64,000 nucleotides of DNA from Winogradskyella echinorum. Its GTDB lineage: Bacteria > Bacteroidota > Bacteroidia > Flavobacteriales > Flavobacteriaceae. Each line of letters begins with the position of its first letter. Position 1 is the stretch's first letter. Both the position numbers and the translations under genes were made by a program. Where the stretch lies: positions 992,001 through 1,056,000 of the forward strand of contig NZ_JACOQD010000001.1 in assembly GCF_014297365.1 (NCBI RefSeq). The letters are read 5' to 3'. This document shows positions 1 through 9,407 of the stretch, in pieces. The notes beneath the pieces are model-generated. The model searched no databases, was not told where the DNA came from, and saw only the letters and a program-made list of their open reading frames with translations.

Positions 1-2062
1 CTATATTAGTTAAAGAATATTGAGATAAAATTGCGGTATCAACTAATTGCATATCATCAAGGTAAATAGTTGGACTAAGCACTTTGGCTTCTCCTTCACC
101 AAATCCAGGTCTACCTCCAGAAGCACTTAAACGATCTGTTATAATAAACTGCCCTCCACTTTCATTTACATTATAGCCTTTGTAATTTAGATAACTGCCT
201 AAAGTATTAAAGAGTAACCGATCTTCTTCTTCTACAATATCTACTTTTCCATAACGTCCTTGGCTTAATTTTTCAATACGTTGTCTTTTTCTATCTAATC
301 TTGTCTTTACTACAACTTCGTCTAATCTTTGTACTTCACCCGTTCTATTTTCTAAAATTTTATTTCCTCTAGTAAGGCTTTCCGAAATTTTATAATCGAG
401 TTTAGGTTTTAATACTTTAAAATCTGTTGTTAAAGTAGGAATAGAATTCGGAAAAGATTGAAAGTAAAGAGCAGCAGGAATAAGTCCGTTTACCTTTGTC
501 ATTTTAGACATACTAATTTGGTCTTGTCCAACAGGAAATAAGTTTTCTACTATAAAACTATTTTCACCTTCTTTAAGTTCAAATATTCTTGGTTCCTCAG
601 CACTAATAGCATGCATTAAATAATTATTTTCAGGACCCTTTGCAACATTACTAGGTAAATTTGCTTTGAGTCTAATACCTTGCTCAAAATTGTGAGTTTG
701 ATTGTATTCATCGTTAAAAATCTGATTCCAGTCGTAACTACTCCAACCCTGAGTTAATAATAAGTTATCTAACTCGTATTGCTTTTTAGCACTAACATCT
801 GTAAAATAGTATTTAGCTTGTTCTATTGTTCCCTTTATATATGGCTGCAAAAATGTATAAGAGACAATATTATTATGCTTATTGTAGGATTCCGTTTCAT
901 TTGGTAAAACAGAAACGCTCAATGAGTTGTTAATCGTTGGGTCTATGTCTTTAAAGTTAAGTTTTACAGTCACAGAATCTCGACTTCGGGTTGCAGAAAT
1001 ATCACTAGAAGTTAAGACATTAATACCTTCATAATTGAAAAATAATCGTTCCGCTATAGGCTCATCATTTTCATTAAATAGTGTAAGAATATTTACTCCA
1101 GATGCACTATTACTGTAATCAATTGCTTTTGTAACAACAGTTTCATCTGTAAAATAGATATCCATAATATCGTAATTTTCACCATTATGAATCATTAAAG
1201 TATGTCTTCTATTCCTTACGCTTTCTAAGGTTTCTGTATTAGTTGTTAAAGACACAAAAATCTTGGACTTTAAACTTTTAACTGACATAATTATGCCTTT
1301 TTCTTCTATGGTTTGGTTTAAGTCTATACTAAAACCCTTGTTTGCCTTTTTGATGTTTACTTTATATGCATTCTCCTTGTCTGCTAATAACTGAAATTTG
1401 CCAATACCAAATTGATTGGTTTCAAAAGAGGATAATACTTCATTATTTTTATCTATGACCTCTCCTTTAGCATTAGAAATTCCAAAACCAAGATTATCTT
1501 TTATAACTACACCTATGTTATTTATAACTCCATTAAGCAAATGCCCACTCTCTGGTAAAAACTGTGCGTCAATGGCATTATCTATAACAGTTTCTTCTAC
1601 ATAGGCTTCATTTTCGGGATTGATAATTCTTATAGATTCGGCATAAAAATTTTGTTCATTAAAATTAAGCATCCAATTGGTGTAGGCTTTAATATTATAA
1701 TATCCTGAAGCAAAAACAGAATCAACTTCAAATGTATTTGAAGCCACTCCGTCCGTTACTTTAATTAATTTTTGCTTAAGTATATTTTTATTTTCATCCT
1801 CAATACTTACATAAAGGTTGGTGGTAAGTAGTGATGGTTTTTTATCTTTCTTATCCATCACATAAGCTGTAAAACCAATAGATTCTCCAGAAATGTACGT
1901 GGACTTGTTTAAGTGCATATACACAACCTCTCTAGCAGCATCTGTATACTCTTCGTAATATTCTAATATTTCTGAATCTTCTTGCGCACTAATAAGGAAC
2001 GTGCTTAATAAAAAAATAATGAAAGTAAATCGGTAATAACGTGGTGAGTAGATAGTTTTCAT
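1..2062 (-). CDS. MG2-type macroglobulin / TonB-plug surface protein, 3' end outside the window
   Basis: The frame is open from an ATG at 2062 to the window edge, giving 687 codons with no stop, so the C-terminus is missing. The product begins with a signal peptide that ends ...FLISAQ. Near residue 45 comes HLNKSTYISGES, the typical start of the MG2 macroglobulin-like domain of Bacteroidota surface proteins. Around residues 565-680 there is a LDEVVV strand followed by a degenerate plug-like region containing PTIYLDDMQL, as in proteins that join MG2 domains to a TonB-receptor plug without a barrel. Such proteins are exported and often annotated as carboxypeptidase-regulatory or TonB-plug proteins; their exact role is unknown. 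The rest of the gene is needed to say whether a barrel follows. Confidence 0.8.
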   Translation of the reverse strand, partial: MKTIYSPRYYRFTFIIFLLSTFLISAQEDSEILEYYEEYTDAAREVVYMHLNKSTYISGESIGFTAYVMDKKDKKPSLLTTNLYVSIEDENKNILKQKLIKVTDGVASNTFEVDSVFASGYYNIKAYTNWMLNFNEQNFYAESIRIINPENEAYVEETVIDNAIDAQFLPESGHLLNGVINNIGVVIKDNLGFGISNAKGEVIDKNNEVLSSFETNQFGIGKFQLLADKENAYKVNIKKANKGFSIDLNQTIEEKGIIMSVKSLKSKIFVSLTTNTETLESVRNRRHTLMIHNGENYDIMDIYFTDETVVTKAIDYSNSASGVNILTLFNENDEPIAERLFFNYEGINVLTSSDISATRSRDSVTVKLNFKDIDPTINNSLSVSVLPNETESYNKHNNIVSYTFLQPYIKGTIEQAKYYFTDVSAKKQYELDNLLLTQGWSSYDWNQIFNDEYNQTHNFEQGIRLKANLPSNVAKGPENNYLMHAISAEEPRIFELKEGENSFIVENLFPVGQDQISMSKMTKVNGLIPAALYFQSFPNSIPTLTTDFKVLKPKLDYKISESLTRGNKILENRTGEVQRLDEVVVKTRLDRKRQRIEKLSQGRYGKVDIVEEEDRLLFNTLGSYLNYKGYNVNESGGQFIITDRLSASGGRPGFGEGEAKVLSPTIYLDDMQLVDTAILSQYSLTNI

Positions 2063-2166
2063 AATTGCTGATTTACTATAAACTTAGCAAAAATCAGGTA
2101 AAAAACATACTAATTTAACTTTGGTTTAGTAAAGAATACTAGAATTTAACTCGAAAATATTTATTA

Positions 2167-3606
2167 TTAATCGATTAAAATGTAATTATAGAAACCTTTT
2201 TCTTTATCAAAATAACCTAAAATATATTTGCCATCAATTTTAAATATTGACTTAAACCTTAATTTGATATCATTAAGTTCATCGATATAAGTTTTTATTC
2301 TATCAAAACTATTATCCGGAATAGTGCCATTAATACTATTAAATTCATTGTCAAATAAACACTCTATTCTGGTAGATTTTGTACGAGTATAAGAGTAATA
2401 TGAAGGTGTTAAAATTGCAGTTGTAATACCAAAAGCTAAGCCTCCAAAAAAACCACCAACAAATGTAAATTGGCTAGAGGATTCTTTTGTTTCACTACAA
2501 CCTAAAGTTATTATGAACTTATTCTCTTGTTTATAAATAAAGAGTCCTGCATTAGAGTTAGATACTTTTCTAAGAAATTGCTTTGTTTTATCTAATTCTC
2601 TATAATTATCAAATTCTCCTCTTTCTAATATTATTGGTGAATTTTTAAATGTAATAGAATCGTTTTCTGTTACGGTTAATGACTTTAATATAGATTTAGA
2701 ATCAATATCATAAATCGAAAAATCTAGTTTTTCCTTAGTAACATATAAACTAAATAAGTGATTGTCTAAAACAAAAGAATTTGATTCGCTTCCTCTGTCT
2801 TTCTTATCAAAAGATGGTTTGGGGAAATCTATGAGCTCAGAATTACCATTTTCTAGGTTTATAGAGATGTAACTTGTTGAGGTATTATAAAAGTCATTTG
2901 TTAGTATTAGTTTGTTATTATCTAAAAATAACTTGTTTTTTTTAGAAGATTCTTCTAACGAACCTGGTTCATTATTCTCAATTAATGAAGCTTTGTGCCT
3001 ATCATACCCGCTATCTAAAAGATGATTAAGCGAAATATCAAAACCTCTTGGAGATACAATTTTTTCATTTGAAAAATCATATGTTTCTACAGTATAATCT
3101 TTATGATTGTTGAGCTTATGGAGCTTTAAAATAGAAGAGCGTTTTACTGAAGTAAGAATATAGATATGAGCCTTATACTCAAATGTACCAATAACCGATT
3201 CAATATTAGATAGGATATCAATTTTGTTTTCAAACACAAAACCTGAAGTCGAAAAGTCAATAGTTAGAGCGCTAAACCTATTGCCATAATCATTTTGAAA
3301 AAACATGGTATATGCACCTCCATTGATTGAAGCTCCGATATAATTATTCTTGTATTTTGGAAGTGCTTTAGCACTAAAGGTATTTAACAACTCACCTTCT
3401 GTATTGTGTAAATAGGCTACAAAGAAGTTAGAATATTGAAAAAAAGTAACAAACTCATTGGCTTCCTCATTTACAATTTGAAAAACTTGTTGGAAATTCC
3501 TTTCAGCTGAACGTTCATTTGTGTTAATTGAAAACCATTCGGATTGAGCAAATAAAGGCTGTGAAAAACTACAAATTAATAAAACAATGCGTAGAATTAA
3601 CCTCAT
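2167..3606 (-). CDS. Secreted protein of unknown function
   Basis: 479 residues. A clear signal peptide (MRLILRIVLLICSF...LFAQ, about 20 residues) predicts export. The body is rich in short beta-strand-like stretches with many Asn, Ser and Lys, which could form a propeller-like fold, but I recognise no family motif. Near residue 385 a Gly-rich hydrophobic stretch (GGFFGGLAFGITTAIL) could be a membrane hairpin or lipid-contacting loop. The ATG lies one base after the metG stop, so it is probably co-transcribed with metG; that may be chance linkage. No function is assigned. Confidence 0.75.
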   Translation of the reverse strand: MRLILRIVLLICSFSQPLFAQSEWFSINTNERSAERNFQQVFQIVNEEANEFVTFFQYSNFFVAYLHNTEGELLNTFSAKALPKYKNNYIGASINGGAYTMFFQNDYGNRFSALTIDFSTSGFVFENKIDILSNIESVIGTFEYKAHIYILTSVKRSSILKLHKLNNHKDYTVETYDFSNEKIVSPRGFDISLNHLLDSGYDRHKASLIENNEPGSLEESSKKNKLFLDNNKLILTNDFYNTSTSYISINLENGNSELIDFPKPSFDKKDRGSESNSFVLDNHLFSLYVTKEKLDFSIYDIDSKSILKSLTVTENDSITFKNSPIILERGEFDNYRELDKTKQFLRKVSNSNAGLFIYKQENKFIITLGCSETKESSSQFTFVGGFFGGLAFGITTAILTPSYYSYTRTKSTRIECLFDNEFNSINGTIPDNSFDRIKTYIDELNDIKLRFKSIFKIDGKYILGYFDKEKGFYNYILID

Positions 3607-3607
3607 C

Positions 3608-5692
3608 TTAACTTATCTGCAACCCATTAGAAACACCATCAATATCTGTGTTGAGCGAAGTCGAAGTATCTGGATTTACAAACACCAAATTACCACCTTC
3701 ATCTTCAGTCATTAAAATCATCCCTTGGCTTTCTACACCACGTAACTTTCTTGGTGCTAAATTGACTAAGACTGTAACGCGTTTACCAATAACATCTTCA
3801 GGCTTAAAACTTTCTGCAATACCAGAAACAATAGTACGTGTATCAATACCAGTATCTACTTTTAAGACTAAAAGTTTTTTGGTTTTTGGCATTTTTTCGG
3901 CTTCTAAAATTGTACCGACTCTAATATCTAGTTTTGTGAAATCTTCAAATGTGATTTCTTCCTTTTGAGGTTCCACCACCTTTTTTGCAGCTTCATTGGC
4001 TCTTTTACTCGCTTCTAGTTTATCTAGTTGCTTCTGGATTTCAGAATCTTCAATTTTAGAAAATAATAATTCTCCTTTTCCTATTTGGTGAGACTTAGGT
4101 AGTAACACTTCTTTTGTAGAGATATCATCCCAAGTTGATTCTGAATCAAGTTCAGAATGACAAAGAATTGACTTTAGTTTCTTCGATGTAAATGGTAAAA
4201 ATGGCTCGGATAAGACAGCTAAAGCTGAGGCTATTTGTAACGCTACAAACATTACTGTTTTTGTACGAGCTTCATCCGTTTTTATAGTTTTCCAGGGTTC
4301 TTCGTCTGCTAAATACTTATTACCAAGTCTAGCCAAATTCATTAATTCTTGAGAGGCTTCTCTAAAACGGTAACGCTCAATAGAACTAGAAATTACAGCA
4401 GGATAAGCCTTTACAGCAGCTAAAGTTTCTTCATCAATAGCTGAATAGTCTGATGGACTCGGCGCTACTCCATCATAATATTTGTTGGTTAACACCACAA
4501 CACGATTAATAAAGTTTCCGAAAATAGCTACCAATTCATTATTATTTCTGGCCTGGAAATCTTTCCATGTAAAATCGTTATCCTTAGTTTCTGGTGCGTT
4601 TGCAGTTAATGCGTAACGCAATACATCTTGCTGATTAGGAAAATCGATTAAATAATCTGGTAACCAAACTGCCCAATTTTTGGAGGTTGATAATTTATTG
4701 CCTTCAAGATTTAAAAACTCATTGGCAGGTACATTTTCTGGTAAAATATAAGACCCTTCCGCCTTTAACATTGACGGAAATATAATACAGTGAAATACAA
4801 TATTATCCTTACCAATAAAATGCACTAAAGTGGTGTCCTCATCTTTCCAATAGTCTTCCCAATTTTTTCCTTCTCTTGCAGCCCACTCTTTTGTTGCTGA
4901 GATGTAACCAATAGGAGCATCAAACCAAACATAAAGTACTTTGCCTTCTCCTCCTTCTACTGGTACCGGAATTCCCCAATCTAAATCTCTAGTTACTGCT
5001 CTTGGTCGCAAACCATCATCTATCCAAGATTTTACCTGTCCGTAAACATTAGGTTTCCAATCTTTTTTATGCCCTTTTAGTATCCATTCTTTAAGAAAAT
5101 CTTCGTGTTTATTTAAAGGTAAAAACCAGTGTTTTGTTTCTTTTAAGGTTGGAACATTTCCTGTTATGGCTGATTTAGGATTTATTAAATCTGTGGCATT
5201 TAAACTACTTCCGCAGTTTTCGCACTGATCTCCATAAGCTTCTTCGTAGCTACATTTAGGGCAAGTTCCAATTACAAATCGGTCTGCTAAAAACTGATTG
5301 GCTTCAGCATCGTAAAGTTGCTCTGTTACTTCTTCTACAAACTCATTTTTGTTATAAAGTGTTTTAAAAAACTCTTGGGCTGTATCGTGATGAATTTTTG
5401 CAGAGGTACGCGAGTAATTATCAAAAGTAATTCCAAAATCTTCAAACGATTTTTTTATAATCGCATGGTATTTATCTACAATATCTTGCGGTGTAACACC
5501 TTCTTTTTTCGCCTTAATTGTAATAGGTACTCCATGTTCGTCACTACCACAGATAAAAGCAACATCATTACCTGTTAGTCTTAAATAACGTGCATAAATA
5601 TCTGCAGGCACATATACACCAGCTAAATGACCAATGTGAATTGGCCCGTTTGTGTATGGTAATGCTGCTGTTATGGTATATCTTTTCGACAT
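3608..5692 (-). CDS. metG: Methionyl-tRNA synthetase
   Basis: 694 residues; charges tRNA-Met with methionine in the cytoplasm. The class I motif is [10 protein letters not shown] near the N-terminus and the KMSKS loop reads KLSTSKN. A zinc knuckle of two CxxC pairs (CPKC...CENC) lies between. The C-terminal about 110 residues ([19 protein letters not shown]...) are the EMAP-II-like tRNA-binding and dimerisation domain found in long MetRS forms. Two short stretches look foreign: CHSELDSES at about residues 510-518 and TSTSLNTDI at about 675-683. Both are translations of palindromic repeats (4137-4163 and 3644-3670). A TAnnTTTG promoter lies 22 bases upstream of the ATG. Confidence 0.98.
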   Translation of the reverse strand: MSKRYTITAALPYTNGPIHIGHLAGVYVPADIYARYLRLTGNDVAFICGSDEHGVPITIKAKKEGVTPQDIVDKYHAIIKKSFEDFGITFDNYSRTSAKIHHDTAQEFFKTLYNKNEFVEEVTEQLYDAEANQFLADRFVIGTCPKCSYEEAYGDQCENCGSSLNATDLINPKSAITGNVPTLKETKHWFLPLNKHEDFLKEWILKGHKKDWKPNVYGQVKSWIDDGLRPRAVTRDLDWGIPVPVEGGEGKVLYVWFDAPIGYISATKEWAAREGKNWEDYWKDEDTTLVHFIGKDNIVFHCIIFPSMLKAEGSYILPENVPANEFLNLEGNKLSTSKNWAVWLPDYLIDFPNQQDVLRYALTANAPETKDNDFTWKDFQARNNNELVAIFGNFINRVVVLTNKYYDGVAPSPSDYSAIDEETLAAVKAYPAVISSSIERYRFREASQELMNLARLGNKYLADEEPWKTIKTDEARTKTVMFVALQIASALAVLSEPFLPFTSKKLKSILCHSELDSESTWDDISTKEVLLPKSHQIGKGELLFSKIEDSEIQKQLDKLEASKRANEAAKKVVEPQKEEITFEDFTKLDIRVGTILEAEKMPKTKKLLVLKVDTGIDTRTIVSGIAESFKPEDVIGKRVTVLVNLAPRKLRGVESQGMILMTEDEGGNLVFVNPDTSTSLNTDIDGVSNGLQIS
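3644..3670. repeat. Dispersed repeat (TTGAGCGAAGTCGAA type) inside metG
   Basis: The core TTGAGCGAAGTCGAA resembles one arm of the hairpin at 42935-42999 (TTGAGCAAAGTCGAG). In metG it is read in frame as about nine residues between VNPD and DGVSNG. My recollection of flavobacterial MetRS is that these two segments adjoin directly, which would make this an in-frame insertion. Confidence 0.65.
4137..4163. repeat. Palindromic repeat (ATTCTGAA-TCAAG-TTCAGAAT) inside metG
   Basis: Eight-base arms flank a five-base spacer, and the sequence continues GACA as in the intergenic hairpin at 39043-39114 (TTCTGAATGACA). It is read in frame as CHSELDSES in the linker before the C-terminal part of MetRS, so it adds residues without breaking the gene. 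Confidence 0.7.
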
Positions 5693-5713
5693 GGCTTCGG
5701 TTTTTTAAGGGGA

Positions 5714-5721
5714 CAAAAGTA
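5714..5721 (-). promoter_or_regulatory. Promoter -7 element for metG
   Basis: TACTTTTG on the minus strand fits the Bacteroidota TAnnTTTG element. Transcription would start near 5707, about 15 bases before the metG ATG. Confidence 0.6.
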
Positions 5722-5774
5722 CGCAATATAAAGGCGATTTAGAAAAAAAATGTACATTTACAAAAAGGCTTTTT

Positions 5775-6800
5775 ATGATTTTAAAACATTCTATATTTAC
5801 TTTAATTTTTGCAATTAGCTTAGCTGCATGCAAACAAGTAATCGCTCAAAAAGACACAGATAATACTTCAGAAATGACATCTAAATTAATTCAACCACCA
5901 TATTTAAAAGCAGGAGATACAGTTGCCATTGTTGCACCTTCCGGAAGATTAAAAAACAAAGAACATGGTGTTGAACAGGCTACAGAATTGTTGAAAAGTT
6001 GGGGATTGCATGTTGTTGTTGGTAAAAATGTATTTAATGATAACAATCATTTTGCAGGTACTGATGAAGAGCGTGCTGAAGATTTTCAAGAAGCCATGGA
6101 CGACCCATCGATTAGTGCTATTTGGTGCGCAAGAGGAGGTTACGGAACCGTTAGAGTTTTAGATAAATTAGACTACACAAAATTTAAAGAACACCCTAAA
6201 TGGGTAATTGGTTATTCTGATATTACAGCATTACACAATCAACTACATAATAAAGGTTTTGAATCCATACACGCTATAATGTGTTTGAGTTTAACGGATG
6301 ACTTAGAAGAAATTAAAGAACCTGTAGAAACTTTTAAAAATGCATTGTTTAATGGTGCTACAAACTACGAAATAGAAGGCTCTTCTTTTAATAGAGAGGG
6401 TAACGCAACAGGGCAATTGGTTGGTGGAAATTTAACATTATTACATACTATGTTAGGCTCAGAAACTAGTATAGATTTATCTGGTAAAATTCTCTTTATT
6501 GAAGAAATAGGTGAGTACAAATATCATATAGATCGAATGATACAAAGTTTAAAACGTGCTGGTTACTTTGAAAACTGTAAAGGGGTTATTGTTGGTGGCA
6601 TGAGTAAAATGCGAAAAAATACTACCCTTTGGGGCACCTCAATAGAACAACTTGTTTTAGATGCTTTGTCCGAATATGATTTCCCAATTGCATTCAATAT
6701 GCCTGCAGGACATGAGAAAGATAACAGAGCTTTGTTTTTAGGTAAAACTGTTGAATTATCAGTTAAAAAAGAAGGTTCTTCAGTGATCTTTAAAGATTAA
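5775..6800 (+). CDS. LD-carboxypeptidase (peptidase S66 family), lipoprotein
   Basis: 341 residues. S66 enzymes cut the D-Ala from muropeptide tetrapeptides during cell-wall recycling. The likely catalytic triad is visible: Ser148 in GYSDITAL, a Glu at 243 or 244 in FIEEIGE, and His313 in PAGHEKD. The N-terminus ends in the lipobox LAAC with Cys19, so the enzyme should be lipid-anchored in the periplasm rather than cytoplasmic as in E. coli LdcA; periplasmic S66 homologues are common in Bacteroidota. The HEAT gene starts one base after its stop, suggesting co-transcription. Confidence 0.93.
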   Translation: MILKHSIFTLIFAISLAACKQVIAQKDTDNTSEMTSKLIQPPYLKAGDTVAIVAPSGRLKNKEHGVEQATELLKSWGLHVVVGKNVFNDNNHFAGTDEERAEDFQEAMDDPSISAIWCARGGYGTVRVLDKLDYTKFKEHPKWVIGYSDITALHNQLHNKGFESIHAIMCLSLTDDLEEIKEPVETFKNALFNGATNYEIEGSSFNREGNATGQLVGGNLTLLHTMLGSETSIDLSGKILFIEEIGEYKYHIDRMIQSLKRAGYFENCKGVIVGGMSKMRKNTTLWGTSIEQLVLDALSEYDFPIAFNMPAGHEKDNRALFLGKTVELSVKKEGSSVIFKD

Positions 6801-6801
6801 A

Positions 6802-7563
6802 ATGGCGTTCTACGACCTTACGAAAGAAGAACGCAACCAACTTGTTGAAAAAATTAATCAACGAATTGAAAATGATTTAGAGAATAATACTTCAGATAAT
6901 ATTCTAAAATACTTTTCAGACGATGACACTTATATTAGAAAAACAGGTTATTTAGCTATTGGCAAAATTTTCTACGCGCAACCACATTTGCAAAATAAGA
7001 TTCTTTCAGTATTAACGCGTCTATTTAAATCTGAAGACGAATTAATTAGGCAAACTGTAGTTAATGCAGCCGGTGAAATTGGTAAATTTCATTTTGATAA
7101 GATTCAAACATTTATGGATATTGGTTTGTTTGATAGCCATCATCGTGTCAGAAATGCTGTAATTGGTTCTATTAAAAAAATGGGAGAGCGAAATCCTGTA
7201 CCAGTTTTAGCTTGGGTAAAAACCTATCTTAATCATGAAAATAAAGAAATTAGGAGAGAGATTTGCCATGGTATTGAACTAAGAGGACGAACTCATCCTC
7301 AGGATATTTTACCACTTTTAAAAGAGCTCGAAGTTGATAACGCTAAACGTGTTTCTGATACACTTATTCACGTTCTTGGTCAAATAGCCTATAAACGTGG
7401 TTGTTTAAAAACTGTAGTTACGCATCTTAATAAATGGCAAAATAAAGAGTTAGTGCAAAACGCATTAGATGAAATTGTAGATGTACATAACCGTTATAAA
7501 AAGTTTGCGGTTTTAACACAACAAGAAGCAATTGCTTATATTGATGCTAATTATAAAGCTTAA
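6802..7563 (+). CDS. HEAT-repeat protein
   Basis: 253 residues made largely of paired helices with HEAT/DNA-alkylation-repeat spacing, for example DDDTYIRKTGYLAIGKI, DELIRQTVVNAAGEIGK, SHHRVRNAVIGSIKKMG and NKEIRREICHGIELRG, repeating every 35-40 residues. Such solenoids bind proteins or nucleic acids; some relatives are DNA glycosylases of the AlkD type, but I see no catalytic evidence for that. No signal peptide, so probably cytoplasmic. It starts one base after the LD-carboxypeptidase stop. Confidence 0.8.
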   Translation: MAFYDLTKEERNQLVEKINQRIENDLENNTSDNILKYFSDDDTYIRKTGYLAIGKIFYAQPHLQNKILSVLTRLFKSEDELIRQTVVNAAGEIGKFHFDKIQTFMDIGLFDSHHRVRNAVIGSIKKMGERNPVPVLAWVKTYLNHENKEIRREICHGIELRGRTHPQDILPLLKELEVDNAKRVSDTLIHVLGQIAYKRGCLKTVVTHLNKWQNKELVQNALDEIVDVHNRYKKFAVLTQQEAIAYIDANYKA

Positions 7564-7594
7564 CTAAGTTAAATATTTTATGCAGGATGAATAA

Positions 7595-7615
7595 GATTCC
7601 TGCTTTTGTAGGAAC
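7595..7615. repeat. Dispersed palindromic repeat (GATTCCTGC type) before yraN
   Basis: GATTCCTGC-TTTT-GTAGGAAC is a degenerate copy of the family ATTCCTGC...GCAGGAAT. Its right arm ends three bases before the yraN ATG, so it forms most of the leader of that gene. Confidence 0.65.
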
Positions 7616-7618
7616 AAG

Positions 7619-7978
7619 ATGGCACAACATAATGAACTTGGTAAAAAAGGCGAGCAACTCGCTGTAGATTTTCTTATTGAGAAGAACTACGACATAGTTG
7701 AACGTAATTATCGTTTTGATAAAGCCGAAGTTGATATTATAGCTCAAAAGAATGATATTCTTGCTATTATTGAAGTAAAAACACGATCATCCGTAGACTT
7801 TGGAAACCCACAAGATTTTGTAAAGCCTAAGCAAATTAAAAACTTAGTAAAAGCAGTAGATGAGTACGTAACTGAGAATGACTTAGACATCGAGGTTAGA
7901 TTTGATATCATTGCCATTGTAAAACAAGGAAAAGGATATGAAATTGAGCATTTAGAAAATGCGTTTTATCATTTTTAA
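7619..7978 (+). CDS. YraN-family predicted endonuclease (UPF0102)
   Basis: 119 residues, the normal family length. The N-terminal helix GKKGEQLAVDFLIEKNY and the core ERNYRF...EVDIIAQ...LAIIEVKTR match the PD-(D/E)xK nuclease-like fold of UPF0102: an early Glu, then Asp in EVDII, then the EVK strand. The family resembles Holliday-junction resolvases in fold, but its cellular role is not settled. The ATG almost touches a palindromic repeat on its 5' side. Confidence 0.93.
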   Translation: MAQHNELGKKGEQLAVDFLIEKNYDIVERNYRFDKAEVDIIAQKNDILAIIEVKTRSSVDFGNPQDFVKPKQIKNLVKAVDEYVTENDLDIEVRFDIIAIVKQGKGYEIEHLENAFYHF

Positions 7979-8103
7979 TTCCCATGTCCACGTGTCGCCG
8001 AAGCTTTAGCGGAGGTACAAAATGGGAATCTCATTAACTTAAAAAACAATTTCAATTTAGAATTATAGTAAACAAACATGAGATTCCTGCCTTCGCAAGA
8101 ATG
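7979..8103. repeat. Intergenic repeat cluster between convergent yraN and nadD
   Basis: Two elements lie here. At 7979-8034 an arm TTCCCAT and a distant ATGGGAATCTCATT enclose a smaller hairpin (GCCGAAGCTTTAGCGG). At 8079-8101 a half-copy reads GAGATTCCTGCCTTCGCAAGAA. Position between convergent genes suggests they may act as terminators; no protein-coding frame is supported. Confidence 0.55.
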
Positions 8104-8682
8104 TTACCTATAAAAATTCATTTCATCCAAATACTCCCAAACATGTTCTGGCAACATGGGTTTAATGTTTTTTCCGTCTTTAATTTCTTTTCTTATAAAG
8201 GTGGATGACAACTGCATAATAGGTGCATCTACCTTATGAATTTTTGGATGATTATCAAATTGAGTTTCAATTGTTCCTTCAGAAATTCTTGGGTAAACAT
8301 AGATACTATGATTTTCTAAAATAAGCTCATAATTTTTCCATTTATGAAAACTTTTTAGGTTGTCTTCACCCATAATTAAAGCAAACTCATGCTCAGGAAA
8401 TTTCTCAAATAAATAAGTTAAAGTATCTATAGTGTAATTAGGTTGTTTTAAACCAAATTCTATATCACTAGATTTTAGCTTAGCATAATCCTTAGTTGCA
8501 CGATACACCATCTCTAGACGTTGATAATTATCTAATAAGCTACTTTTTTTCTTAAAAGGACTTTGTGGTGTTACTACAAACCAAACTTGGTCTAAATCGC
8601 TATGCTCAGCCAAATGATTGGCAATAGTTAAATGCCCAACATGTATGGGATTAAATGTTCCGAAATAAAGACCTATTTTCAT
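8104..8682 (-). CDS. nadD: Nicotinate-nucleotide adenylyltransferase
   Basis: 192 residues. Transfers AMP from ATP to nicotinate mononucleotide, the penultimate step of NAD synthesis. The nucleotidyltransferase signature GTFNPIHVGHL is at residues 9-19 and the second motif LSSTFIRKEI is near residue 160. Length fits the family. It is third in a minus-strand set yicC-gmk-nadD, separated from gmk by a 96-base spacer holding an inverted pair of repeats. Confidence 0.97.
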   Translation of the reverse strand: MKIGLYFGTFNPIHVGHLTIANHLAEHSDLDQVWFVVTPQSPFKKKSSLLDNYQRLEMVYRATKDYAKLKSSDIEFGLKQPNYTIDTLTYLFEKFPEHEFALIMGEDNLKSFHKWKNYELILENHSIYVYPRISEGTIETQFDNHPKIHKVDAPIMQLSSTFIRKEIKDGKNIKPMLPEHVWEYLDEMNFYR

Positions 8683-8691
8683 TTTGTTTTA

Positions 8692-8767
8692 GTCATTCCT
8701 ATGGAGGCAGGAATCTATTTAATATTTGCTATAAAATCACTTTTAGATTCCTACTTCCGCAGGAATA
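8692..8767. repeat. Inverted pair of ATTCCT...AGGAAT repeats between gmk and nadD
   Basis: One copy (ATTCCTATGGAGGCAGGAATCT, 8694-8715) and a second (AGATTCCTACTTCCGCAGGAAT, about 8746-8767) face each other across about 30 bases. They could fold into one long stem inside the yicC-gmk-nadD transcript, so they may affect readthrough or RNA processing. Confidence 0.65.
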
Positions 8768-8778
8768 ACAAGTTTATT

Positions 8779-9369
8779 TTATTCTTTGATAAATTCTGAT
8801 ACCAATCTATAAGCATTCTCTAATGCCTCATCTAAATTTGCATTCAATACAATTTCATCAAATAGCGGTGCTGTTGCCAATTCTGCTGGTGCTTTTGCTA
8901 CACGCATACTTATTTTCTCTTCACTTTCTTCACCTCTATCTTTAAGGCGTCTCACCAATTCATTTAAATCTGGAGGTTTTACAAAAATAGCTATAGTTTG
9001 TTCTGGGAATTTTCGTTTTATTCGTAATCCGCCTGAAACATCAATATCAAAAATAACATGTTTCCCTTTAGCCCAAATGCGCTCAATTTCAGTTTTTAGA
9101 GTACCGTAGAAATTGTCTCTATAAACTTCTTCCCATTCTAAAAACTCGTCGTTTTTAATTTTGTTTTTAAATTCTTTTAATGATAAATAATAATAATCTT
9201 TACCATCTACTTCATTACCACGTTTTTCGCGAGACGTAGCAGAAATAGAAAATTCTAAATTAAGCTCTGACTGCTTGAGTAAATGACGAACAATAGTTGT
9301 TTTACCAGAACCAGAAGGTGCTGAAAACACAATAAGTTTGCCTTGTTTTTTATTTGTTATTTCTGACAC
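8779..9369 (-). CDS. gmk: Guanylate kinase
   Basis: 196 residues. Phosphorylates GMP to GDP with ATP. P-loop SAPSGSGKTT at about residues 15-24, the GMP-binding region SATSREKRGNEVDGKDYYY, and the motif VIFDIDVSGGLRIK are all present. The ATG lies 38 bases after yicC, the usual partner of gmk in many bacteria. Confidence 0.97.
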   Translation of the reverse strand: MSEITNKKQGKLIVFSAPSGSGKTTIVRHLLKQSELNLEFSISATSREKRGNEVDGKDYYYLSLKEFKNKIKNDEFLEWEEVYRDNFYGTLKTEIERIWAKGKHVIFDIDVSGGLRIKRKFPEQTIAIFVKPPDLNELVRRLKDRGEESEEKISMRVAKAPAELATAPLFDEIVLNANLDEALENAYRLVSEFIKE

Positions 9370-9407
9370 AATTACTTTTTTACTATTTACTGAATAATTT
9401 GTACTAA

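Noticed and set aside
3608..5692. Intein or gene fusion in metG to explain the odd segments
   Set aside because: The segments are only about nine residues each and match palindromic repeats at DNA level.
7547..7747. Minus-strand frame opposite yraN
   Set aside because: It lies over the yraN gene, is AT-biased and shows no domain; treated as a shadow frame, like the many others opposite metG, gmk, M13, the sortilin-like gene and the permeases.
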